The translations under genes and the position numbers were made by a program. This document shows, piece after piece, positions 6,424 to 13,370 of a DNA stretch of 13,543 bases (positions within the stretch are counted from its first letter, which is position 1; each line of letters opens with the position of its first letter). The stretch is from DATFDN01 sp049591635 (lineage in GTDB: Bacteria > Pseudomonadota > Alphaproteobacteria > Acetobacterales > Acetobacteraceae): the NCBI GenBank assembly GCA_049591635.1, contig JBAWFF010000477.1:1-13543 (forward strand), written 5' to 3'. The notes beneath the pieces were generated by a model. The model did not search any database. It was given only the letters and a program-made list of their open reading frames with translations, and had not been told where the DNA came from.

Positions 6424-7871
6424 GACGTTTGTTTCCCTCCCTGTCGTTCTGTCCGACGTGCCCCGAATCGCAGCACCGCGTCAACCAGCGCCTCGACGTC
6501 GTCGCGCCTGGTTCTGTGGTTCACGATCGCGGCGCGGATCGTGAGCCTCCCGTCGAGCGTTGTCGTCGATGGCGCGACGATCCCGGCCTCCTGCAAATCG
6601 GCCACCAGCTCGGCATTCTGGCGGTCGTCATCGTGCGGGAAGCGATAGCGGAAGCAGACGATGTTCAAGGCCACTGGCGCCAGTCGCTCCAGCGATGGCT
6701 GCGCGTCCACCAATTTGGCCAGATGCCGCGCGATCTCGCACGTATGCAGGATGGCGGCCCCGATCGCGTCCGCGCCCCAGGTCTTGAAGGTGAACCAAAC
6801 CTTGAGTGCGCGGAACCCGCGCGACAGGTCCGGACCGTAATCGCATGGCCACGGCGCGCCACCGGAGAGGCCGCGCGCCTCGTGGCGCAGATACGCGGCC
6901 GGAGCGGAAAAAGCGTCCTCCGCGTGGGCGCGGTCGCGGACGATGATGCAGCCGGCGTCGTAAGGCACCTGTCCCCATTTGTGGAAATCGAACGCGACGC
7001 TGTCGGCGTGTTCGATCCCGGCGAGCATCGGGCGCAGCGTCGGCGACAGCGCGGCCAGCGCGCCGAATGCGCCGTCGACATGGAACCACACCCCCTCGCG
7101 CCGGCACAGCGCGGCGAGGCCGGATAGATCGTCGATCGCCCCGATGTCCACGCTGCCCGCCGTCCCGACGACGAGGAACGGATGCCGCCCGGCGGCACGG
7201 TCCGCCGCGATGGCCTCGGCCAACGCCGGAACCACCATCCGCCCCGTCGCGTCGATCGCGATCAGGCGCAGCGCCTCGCTCCCCAACCCCGCCATGTCCA
7301 TCGCCCGCCCGACACAAAGATGCACGGCGACCGAGGCGTACGCCACCAGCCCGGTTCCAGCGACGCCCGCGCGCCTGATCCCGTCAACGGCGTGGGCACG
7401 CGCTATCAGCACGGCGATCAGGTTGGCGGCCGAGGTGCCGGTGACGAGCAATCCCCCGGCCGTTTCCGGCATGTCGAACAGATCGGCCATCCAACGGACG
7501 ACCTGGCGCTCCACCTCGATCGGCGCATGATCGCGCCCGCCAAGGTTGGCATTCAGCCCGGCCGCCAGCATCTCGCCGACGATCCCCGCCGGATTGCCGC
7601 CGCCATGCACCCAGCCCATGAACCGCGGATGCACGTTGCCGGTGGCGTACGGGAGAATCAATCGCTCGAATTCGGCGGCGACGTCGGCGAGATCCGCGGC
7701 GTTGCGCGGCAGCGGCGCCGAGAGTTCGCGGCGCACTGCGGCGGGCATCGCCTGCCAGACTGGCCGGTCGCGAATGTCGCGCGTGTAGTCGAGGATGCGA
7801 TCGAGGCTCGCGTGCGCGGCGGCGCGAAACGCCTCCCAGTCCCGCGGATCGAGGGGAGAGGCGTTCGTCAC
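6420..7871 (-). CDS. PLP-dependent group II amino-acid decarboxylase (aromatic-L-amino-acid decarboxylase-like)
   Basis: With a GTG start at 7871 this gives 483 residues, typical of the family, and begins close to the conserved helix DWEAFRAAAHASLDRILDY. Seen in order are HPRFMGWVHGGGNPAGIVGEML (81-102), TGTSAANL (144-151), a VAVH segment with H184 as the likely ring-stacking residue, GTAGSVDIGAIDDL (236-249), HVDGAFG with D266 as the likely partner of the pyridine nitrogen, and FDFHKWG, in which K298 should carry PLP. These mark a soluble fold-type I decarboxylase of the DOPA/tyrosine/tryptophan/glutamate group. The substrate cannot be fixed; resemblance is closest to the aromatic branch. 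The GTG overlaps the flippase stop as GTGA. Earlier in-frame starts at 7955 (GTG) and 7910 (ATG) would run back into the flippase and lack a clear ribosome binding site. Its own stop overlaps the solute-binding protein start, so product and transporter may be linked. Confidence 0.9.
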   Translation of the reverse strand: MTNASPLDPRDWEAFRAAAHASLDRILDYTRDIRDRPVWQAMPAAVRRELSAPLPRNAADLADVAAEFERLILPYATGNVHPRFMGWVHGGGNPAGIVGEMLAAGLNANLGGRDHAPIEVERQVVRWMADLFDMPETAGGLLVTGTSAANLIAVLIARAHAVDGIRRAGVAGTGLVAYASVAVHLCVGRAMDMAGLGSEALRLIAIDATGRMVVPALAEAIAADRAAGRHPFLVVGTAGSVDIGAIDDLSGLAALCRREGVWFHVDGAFGALAALSPTLRPMLAGIEHADSVAFDFHKWGQVPYDAGCIIVRDRAHAEDAFSAPAAYLRHEARGLSGGAPWPCDYGPDLSRGFRALKVWFTFKTWGADAIGAAILHTCEIARHLAKLVDAQPSLERLAPVALNIVCFRYRFPHDDDRQNAELVADLQEAGIVAPSTTTLDGRLTIRAAIVNHRTRRDDVEALVDAVLRFGARRTERQGGKQTS

Positions 7872-9340
7872 ATCGCCCTTGATTTGAGGCCGAGAGGCCG
7901 CAGCACCCATCCAAGAACCACTTTCAGTTCCGGCAGGACGGGACTGCCGGAGCACAGAATGGCGGAAATATAAACGCCGGCACCGATGAGCGCCGACACA
8001 AGGAGGCGCGGCAGCGCCGCGGCGACGCCGACGCGGTCAAGTCCGAGATGGACCAGCAGAACCGCGCCGATCATCAGCAGGCACGCTGCCGTCGGGGCGG
8101 CCAGCTGACGCAGGAAATCGTGCCACTTGATCCGCGCGGCGCGCAGCGTCTCTCGCACGAGCCAGACCACGACGAACGGATAGACCAGTACGTAGACAGA
8201 CGCGACGCCGACGGTGCCCCCAAACCGCGCCCCGAGCCACAGGAATGGCACGAGGACCATGATGTTCGCGCAGGAATAGCCGAAGAGGAACCACTGTCGC
8301 CTGTGGGAGGAGAGCAAGGGTGGCAGTAGAACGTCGACCGAGCGGTAGGTCGCGAAACCACACAGGATCTGGAAAATCGGTACCATGGACACCCAATGCG
8401 GCCCGAGCATGACCGAGACCAGGTCCCGGGCCTCGATCAGCATCCCGATACAAATCGGGAACGAAATCACGGAGACCAATCTGACGGACTGCAACAGGAT
8501 GTCCGCTTGATGCCCCTGGTCCTTTTGTAGCGAGGCCATGACCGAGGTGGCTAACTGACCGATAATGCCGCCAAGCCGGTCGACGGGCATCAGCGCGAGA
8601 TTGCGCGCCATGAGGTAGAACCCGAGAGGCGCCTGTCCGAGAACCTTGCCGACCACGAACTCGTCTACTCGGCTGCGCAATACGAAGGTAAGCTTCGTGC
8701 CTAGCGCGGCGAGGCTGAAGCTGACGATGGCGCCGAATTGGCGCGTGCCCAACCGCCAACCCGGCCACCAGCGACAAAACGCATAGCTCGCGTAGGTCGT
8801 CACCAATGCAGTCGCCAGCGCCCCGTTAACCAACGCCCAGACGCCGCCGCCCGCGAGAGCGGTGACGATCGCGACGAGGGCGCCCAGGATGCTGCCGAGC
8901 ATCTGCGCCTTCGCCACCTTGTCGAGCTTGATGTCACGCCTGAGCAGCCCGTCAGGGACCACGCGAGCGCAGATGAGCAAGAGCGACAGGCTTGCTACCC
9001 GAAGGACGGGGCTGAGCCCAGGCGCGGCAAACCACGCTTCGAGTGCCGGGCTCGCGAGGAACAACCCGGCATAGCCCGCTGCCCCGAGCAGCATGGTCAG
9101 CCAGAAGCTTGTGTTCAAATCCTCCGGATCGATATCGCGGAACTGGATGATCGCGGCCCCCAGACCTAGCTCGGCGAGCGCGGATATCAACTCCGTCCAG
9201 ATGGTCGCCAGGCCCGCGAGGCCAAACTCCCTGGGCAACAGCAGACGGGCGAGGACGATCGTGTTTAGGACTGAGACGACATTGATGCCGGCTCGCGTCC
9301 AAACTAGCCAGAACAGGGAGCGGGCAACCAACTGACGCAT
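7868..9340 (-). CDS. polysaccharide/lipid-linked oligosaccharide flippase (MOP superfamily, Wzx/WzxC-like)
   Basis: This is a 490-residue integral membrane protein with about 12-14 hydrophobic segments spread over its length. It begins MRQLVARSLFWLVWTRAGINVVSVLNTIVLARLLLPREFGLAGLA, a pattern typical of Polysacc_synt/WzxC proteins in which VLARLLxPxxFGLxGLA follows the first helix. A second hallmark is the central segment RSRVDEFVVGKVLGQAPLGFYLMARNLALMPVDRLGGIIG (about 223-262), where an Arg-Asp pair sits near a membrane helix. Such proteins move undecaprenyl-linked glycans across the inner membrane during capsule, exopolysaccharide or O-antigen assembly. It lies 59 bases downstream of the methyltransferase on the same strand, and its TGA overlaps the decarboxylase GTG by sharing GTGA. 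The ATG at 9340 has only a distant purine-rich stretch (GAGAGG) upstream. The glycan is unknown, and no glycosyltransferase or polymerase is visible nearby. Confidence 0.9.
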   Translation of the reverse strand: MRQLVARSLFWLVWTRAGINVVSVLNTIVLARLLLPREFGLAGLATIWTELISALAELGLGAAIIQFRDIDPEDLNTSFWLTMLLGAAGYAGLFLASPALEAWFAAPGLSPVLRVASLSLLLICARVVPDGLLRRDIKLDKVAKAQMLGSILGALVAIVTALAGGGVWALVNGALATALVTTYASYAFCRWWPGWRLGTRQFGAIVSFSLAALGTKLTFVLRSRVDEFVVGKVLGQAPLGFYLMARNLALMPVDRLGGIIGQLATSVMASLQKDQGHQADILLQSVRLVSVISFPICIGMLIEARDLVSVMLGPHWVSMVPIFQILCGFATYRSVDVLLPPLLSSHRRQWFLFGYSCANIMVLVPFLWLGARFGGTVGVASVYVLVYPFVVVWLVRETLRAARIKWHDFLRQLAAPTAACLLMIGAVLLVHLGLDRVGVAAALPRLLVSALIGAGVYISAILCSGSPVLPELKVVLGWVLRPLGLKSRAM

Positions 9341-9399
9341 TCAGGATATTCGGCCTCTCGGTGCGGCGGCGTGCTCGTGGCTGGCCGGAGGCGCCGGTT

Positions 9400-10083
9400 T
9401 CAGTCGGCGCGGCGCGTTCCAGCGAACATGAACCAGCCCGCAAGGTAATTGAATCTGTTTATACCAAGCAGGCCCGCGAGTTTGCGGGGATCGTTGCGGC
9501 TCCAGCGCAGCCGGCGCAGGTAGTCGCCAAATCCCGTCTGGGTCATGACCGGCGTTGCGACGCGCCGCACTTTGGAGATCGAAAGCAGGTCGCCATACCG
9601 TTCACACACTTCGGACTCATGGCGAAAGCAGCGTACGTGTTCGTCGTTGAGGAAGTTCGGGACGCTGCATATGCAAGGTGTGCCGGGACGCCAGTTCCGG
9701 ATAACATCGAGGTCGTCCTCGATGTGCTCCAACACCTCTGTGCAGACTATCGCATCGTAGTCGGATTCGTAGGCAGCCGCGGAGCGGGCGTCGGCGACAA
9801 AGAACATGTCCTGGCGGCCGGTTCGCCTGCCCGCTCGTCCCACCGCCGTCCGGCTGAAATCGAACCCACGGTAAGACACGGAGGGAAGCTGCTCTTGCAG
9901 CATCTGCGCTAGCACGCCGCTACCGCATCCCACTTCTAGAATGAGTGAAGGTCTAATATCGTTCAGCTCCTTGAGGATGGCCCGAAAGAGCGCATAGTAT
10001 CGTGACTTTCGATAGTTCTTGCTGTAGTGCGCGTCCACGCCATGAAACTCATCATAGTATTCTGCGGGAAGCTCGCTCGTCAT
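9400..10083 (-). CDS. class I SAM-dependent methyltransferase, probably acting on a glycan or its precursor
   Basis: This encodes 227 residues. Motif I (LILEVGCGSGVLAQML, 47-62) binds the SAM methionine part. The acidic end of the second strand is seen in YRGFDFSRTAV (about 71-81), and VCTEVLEHIEDDLDVI (around 113-128) is the post-motif typical of the Methyltransf_11/23 group. PNFLNDEHVRCF further on resembles members that methylate sugars or lipids. There are no membrane segments, so it is cytoplasmic. The N-terminus (MTSELPAEYYDEFHGVDAHYSKNY) is rich in Tyr, as in methyltransferases encoded in polysaccharide clusters. It is the first gene of the minus-strand operon with the flippase. Its early codons (GAA TAC TAT GAT GAG TTT CAT) are clearly richer in A/T than those of ahcY or coxM-like genes, which hints at acquisition. 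A TTGACA-containing candidate promoter lies about 55-80 bases upstream. The acceptor is unknown. Confidence 0.87.
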   Translation of the reverse strand: MTSELPAEYYDEFHGVDAHYSKNYRKSRYYALFRAILKELNDIRPSLILEVGCGSGVLAQMLQEQLPSVSYRGFDFSRTAVGRAGRRTGRQDMFFVADARSAAAYESDYDAIVCTEVLEHIEDDLDVIRNWRPGTPCICSVPNFLNDEHVRCFRHESEVCERYGDLLSISKVRRVATPVMTQTGFGDYLRRLRWSRNDPRKLAGLLGINRFNYLAGWFMFAGTRRAD

Positions 10084-10138
10084 AAATCATGATCCAGCTG
10101 CATACAGTGCCGAAGGGCGCCACGGCCGTGCGCGCGCA

Positions 10139-10166
10139 CTAATCATGCGGGCTTGGAAAATGTCAA
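10139..10166 (-). promoter_or_regulatory. candidate promoter for the methyltransferase-flippase operon
   Basis: On the minus strand a perfect TTGACA (10166-10161) is followed after 16 bases by GATTAG (10144-10139), which matches TATAAT at only three positions. It is the best -35 candidate in the comparatively A/T-rich 201-base gap between the divergent methyltransferase and oxidoreductase genes, and it would give a leader of about 50 bases. Confidence 0.35.
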
Positions 10167-10284
10167 CCTGGAACTTACCTCGTAACCAATCCTACACGAG
10201 ACAGGGTCGCAAGGATTCCGTGGACTTTCGTTCGTTCGCACGCTACTTGCCCTGTGCGATGCGGCGGGGCTTGCGGAAGTTCAC

Positions 10285-11307
10285 ATGAATTCTCGGTTTC
10301 GGGTTGGAATTGTTGGCAGCGGCGCGGTCGCCCGCGTGTGTCACGTCCCGGCTGTATTAGCCAGTCCGCTCGCGACATTGACCGCCTTAGTCGACCCCGT
10401 CGCCGAGCGGGGGCGAAGCATTGCTCGCGACTACGGCATCGCACCCCTGATAGCGTCGTCGCTCGAGGAAGTGCTCGACAAGGTGGACGGGATCGTCATC
10501 GCCACCCCGAACAATACCCATGCTCCGCTTGCTCAACAGGCGATCCGCGCGGGCATTCCGTGCCTGATCGAGAAGCCGCTGTGCATCACCGAGGATGAGG
10601 GGCGGGAGATCTGCGAGGCGGCCCGGGCGCGCGGCGTCGTCGTCGCCGTCGGCTATTGTCAGCGCTTCGATGATGGCGTCGTGTTGGTGAAGGAATTGTT
10701 GGACGAGGGCAGCCTTGGCTCGGTACGGCAGTTCCATTGTCAAAGCGGCAGTATCGGCGGATGGTCTCCCGAGTCCGGCTATATTCTCGATCGCAAGAGC
10801 GCCGGCGGTGGCGTGCTGACGGTGAACGGCAGCCATTATATCGATCGTCTGTTATACTGGTTCGGCTATCCGGACGACGTGTTCCTGCGTCATGACGGCG
10901 TCGCGGGTCCCGAAGCGCACTGCTTTGCCAAGCTGCATTACAATTCCCGCGGTCTGCGCATCGACGGGTCGATGCTGTTTTCCAAGCTGGTGCGCCTCGA
11001 TAGCGGTGTCGCCTTGAGGACCGAGCGCGGCGTCCTTGCCACCGGGGGTAATGGAAGCCCCGTCCTGTGGCGGAGTGGCGATTCCTCCATCGTCACCGCG
11101 GAGCTCCGCCCGAGCGCCCCCCCGAGCTGGCGGCCGGAGGCGAGCCTGTTCCAGCGGCAGCTGGACGATTTCATCCAAGCGTGCCGCGGAGAACACCCGC
11201 CCGCGGTTCCGGCCGAAGTCGGCGTGCAATCCGTGCGCCTTCTTCAAGAGTTATATCGGTCCCAGAATGTAGCGTCAGCCGCGAGCGTCGCCGAGGAGCT
11301 GGCCTGA
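10285..11307 (+). CDS. Gfo/Idh/MocA family NAD(P)-dependent oxidoreductase
   Basis: This encodes 340 residues, the usual family length. The N-terminal Rossmann part begins FRVGIVGSGAVARVCHVPAV, with GxGxxA at residues 11-16. IVIATPNNTHAPLAQQAIRAG (70-90) and the signature EKP at 96-98 follow, with K97 as the catalytic lysine. The C-terminal sheet domain contains KSAGGGVLTVNGSHYIDRLLYWFG (171-194), where the usual catalytic Asp two places before Gly-x-His is Asn181 but H184 is kept. Members oxidise or reduce sugars, inositols or nucleotide sugars. Next to an SDR, a methyltransferase and a flippase, a nucleotide-sugar role is most likely, but this is inference. The ATG at 10285 has GGAAG five bases upstream. 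Its TGA overlaps the next ATG as TGATG, so the two proteins are probably made together. Confidence 0.92.
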   Translation: MNSRFRVGIVGSGAVARVCHVPAVLASPLATLTALVDPVAERGRSIARDYGIAPLIASSLEEVLDKVDGIVIATPNNTHAPLAQQAIRAGIPCLIEKPLCITEDEGREICEAARARGVVVAVGYCQRFDDGVVLVKELLDEGSLGSVRQFHCQSGSIGGWSPESGYILDRKSAGGGVLTVNGSHYIDRLLYWFGYPDDVFLRHDGVAGPEAHCFAKLHYNSRGLRIDGSMLFSKLVRLDSGVALRTERGVLATGGNGSPVLWRSGDSSIVTAELRPSAPPSWRPEASLFQRQLDDFIQACRGEHPPAVPAEVGVQSVRLLQELYRSQNVASAASVAEELA

Positions 11308-12503
11308 TGGCTGGTCCCGACATGACGGTGGCGATCCTGGGCGCCTCCGGTTTCGTTGGCGCGACCTTGACCGAGCGTCTGATGCATGCCGGAATCAAGG
11401 TGCGCGCGTTCGTCAACACGTTCGGCAGCGCGTGGCGGCTCGCTAGCCGCGGCATTCCCATGCAGCGGCTCGACATAATGCAGCGATCCGGAATTCCGGA
11501 GGCGCTTGCCGGTTGCAGCCATGTCGTGAACTGTACTCGCGGCGGGGACGCCGTTATGGCGGAAGGGTTCGGCCACCTCCTGGATGGTGCGAGAAGCGCC
11601 AAGGTTCGTAGATTCGTGCATCTCAGCAGTGTCGCCGTCTACGGCGACCCGCCCCCATCGACCGCGACGTCTGAAGACGCACCGGCCAATCCGCCGAAGG
11701 GATCGTACGGCTGGATGAAGCTACAGCAGGATATCCGCGTCGAGCGGGCGCACGCGCGCGGTCTGGATTGCATCACACTCTGTCCGCCCAATATCGGCGG
11801 TCGGTACTCCTCATTCTATGCCGGGCTGATCGATGACCTGCGCCGAAATCGCTTCGTCATGCTCGGGGACGGCACCGCGCCCATTAACGTCGTGGACGTG
11901 GACAACCTCTGCCACGCCATCGAACTGGCGTTGACCGCGGCGCCCAACGATGGACGACGTATCTTCATCACCGATGGGCCGCATGTTTGCTGGCGCGACC
12001 TGATCGATGCGTTGCTGCCGCTTGCGGGTTGCGGCGAGCCTGTACCGTCGCTACCGCGCGACGATCCGTTCTGGCATGCGCGCCCGGCCAAGACGGTCCG
12101 ATCCAATCCCCTGCATTCGCTGCGCCACCTCGTCTCCTCCGACGTCAGGCAAGCGCTGCGTCAGGACCCCCTGCTTGCCAGCATCGACTCGACAATGCGC
12201 TCGCTTGTCGCGTCCGTGCCCGCGATCGAGGCAAGACTCCGGGACCGTATCGGTGGCCCGATTCCGGTCGAAAAAGTCGGCCTGGGGCCGCGCTATGACT
12301 CGAACTACAGCCGCCAACAGCTGCGGATGGTCGTGCATGGGCTAGCACGAGCCGAACGGCTGCTCGGCTATCAGCCGGAACTGAGCTTCGCGGCTAGCAT
12401 CGCGCAATACAACCGATGGTATCGTGAGACATATGCCGTGGACGAGGCACACGCCCCGCTCGTTTCCGAGATGCGCGAGATGCTCGCGCAACACACTGCG
12501 TAA
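11307..12503 (+). CDS. extended SDR family NAD-dependent epimerase/dehydratase
   Basis: This encodes 398 residues from the ATG at 11307, which overlaps the upstream TGA as TGATG and has GAGGAG at 11293-11298. The NAD-binding motif GASGFVG is at residues 12-18. Catalytic residues fit the extended SDR pattern: Ser107/Ser108 in VHLSSVAVYG, and Y134 and K138 in SYGWMKLQ. CPPNIGGRYSSFYAGLIDDLRR (159-180) and INVVDVDNLCHAIELAL (193-209) are the usual substrate-domain segments, and LGYQPELSFAASIAQYNRWYRE near the end matches the typical C-terminus of sugar epimerases. About 90 residues between roughly 250 and 345 look like an insertion relative to the common 300-330-residue members. The enzyme probably epimerises, reduces or dehydrates a nucleotide sugar together with the preceding oxidoreductase. 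The substrate is not readable. It converges on the coxM-like gene, with a strong hairpin between them. Confidence 0.9.
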   Translation: MAGPDMTVAILGASGFVGATLTERLMHAGIKVRAFVNTFGSAWRLASRGIPMQRLDIMQRSGIPEALAGCSHVVNCTRGGDAVMAEGFGHLLDGARSAKVRRFVHLSSVAVYGDPPPSTATSEDAPANPPKGSYGWMKLQQDIRVERAHARGLDCITLCPPNIGGRYSSFYAGLIDDLRRNRFVMLGDGTAPINVVDVDNLCHAIELALTAAPNDGRRIFITDGPHVCWRDLIDALLPLAGCGEPVPSLPRDDPFWHARPAKTVRSNPLHSLRHLVSSDVRQALRQDPLLASIDSTMRSLVASVPAIEARLRDRIGGPIPVEKVGLGPRYDSNYSRQQLRMVVHGLARAERLLGYQPELSFAASIAQYNRWYRETYAVDEAHAPLVSEMREMLAQHTA

Positions 12504-12512
12504 CGCGGAGAA

Positions 12513-12536
12513 GGCGCGGGCTGACCAGCCCGCGCC
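12513..12536. terminator. bidirectional hairpin between convergent genes
   Basis: A perfect 10-base GC-rich stem (GGCGCGGGCT paired with AGCCCGCGCC) around a GACC loop fills the gap between the epimerase stop (12501-12503) and the coxM-like stop (12540-12542). There is no T-run, but the stem strength and its position between two convergent stops make a shared terminator likely. Confidence 0.6.
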
Positions 12537-12539
12537 CAC

Positions 12540-13334
12540 CTACCGCAGCTTCGCCAGCGCCCGCTTGGCGATCACCCCCACCAGATGCGCGCGATATTCC
12601 GCGCTCGCGTGGATGTCCCCGTTCAGATCACCCGCCGGCGTGCTCACCCCGGCGATCGCGTCGGCCGACAGGTTCGATCCCAGCGCCCGCTCCATCGCGG
12701 TGTGGCGGAACACGCCGTTCTGCCCCGCCCCCGTCACCGCGACGCGCACGCCGTCGGCCGTCTTGGCGACGAACACGCCGACGATCGCGTAGCGCGAGGC
12801 GGGGTTGCGGAACTTCTCGTAGGCCGCCTTCTCCGGCACCGGGAACGATACCTCGGTGATGATCTCGTCGGGCGCGAGGGCGGTCGCGAACATGCCTTGG
12901 AAGAACTCGTCCGCCTTGATCGCGCGCTTGTTGGTGCGGATCGTCGCGCCTAGCGCGAGCGCCGCCGCCGGATAATCCGCCGCCGGGTCGTTGTTGGCGA
13001 GGCTGCCGCCGATCGTTCCGCGATGGCGCACCTGATCGTCGCCGATCAACCCCGCGAGTTCCGCGAGCGCTGGGATCGCCTTCGCGACCTCCGCCGAATG
13101 GGCCACCGCGGCGTGCGTCGTCATCGCCCCGATCGCCACGCTCTTGGCGTCGACCTTGATGCCCGACAGCCCCGCCTTGGCGAGATCGACGACCTTGGAC
13201 GGATGGTTCAGCCGCTGCTTCAGGACGGGGATCAACGTCTGCCCGCCGGCCAGCGCCTTCGCCTCCGGGTCACCCGCGAGCATCTTCACCGCCTCGTCGA
13301 CGCTGGCCGCCCGCTGATAGACGAAGTCATACAT
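12540..13334 (-). CDS. FAD-binding medium subunit of a xanthine dehydrogenase/CO dehydrogenase-family enzyme (CoxM-like)
   Basis: This encodes 264 residues, slightly short of the usual 270-290. The FAD-binding signatures are ALAGGQTLIPVLKQRL (27-42) and RHRGTIGGSLANNDPAADYPAAALALGA (103-130), the AGGxS/T and TIGG loops of the medium subunit. ASRYAIVGVFVA (179-190) matches the start of the C-terminal CO_deh_flav_C domain. In the heterotrimeric cytoplasmic molybdenum hydroxylase this subunit carries FAD between the iron-sulfur and molybdopterin subunits and passes electrons onward. The large subunit gene ends 37 bases upstream on the same strand, so the pair is co-transcribed. An AAGGA sequence with a 7-8-base spacer precedes the ATG at 13334. 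The catalytic substrate (CO, a purine, an aldehyde or an aromatic acid) cannot be told from this subunit. No coxD- or coxG-type accessory gene follows, because the operon ends here. Confidence 0.92.
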   Translation of the reverse strand: MYDFVYQRAASVDEAVKMLAGDPEAKALAGGQTLIPVLKQRLNHPSKVVDLAKAGLSGIKVDAKSVAIGAMTTHAAVAHSAEVAKAIPALAELAGLIGDDQVRHRGTIGGSLANNDPAADYPAAALALGATIRTNKRAIKADEFFQGMFATALAPDEIITEVSFPVPEKAAYEKFRNPASRYAIVGVFVAKTADGVRVAVTGAGQNGVFRHTAMERALGSNLSADAIAGVSTPAGDLNGDIHASAEYRAHLVGVIAKRALAKLR

Positions 13335-13370
13335 CGTGTTGTTCCTTCGCTTGCATCACTGGCGCTTGCG

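Noticed and set aside
4903..6648. 581-residue plus-strand frame opposite the solute-binding protein
   Set aside because: It is antisense to a gene with clear domain structure. The Arg/His/Val-rich product has no recognisable motif.
10226..10240. TTCG tandem repeat in the divergent glycan intergenic region
   Set aside because: Three copies of a 4-base unit are within chance expectation, and no operator symmetry is seen around them.
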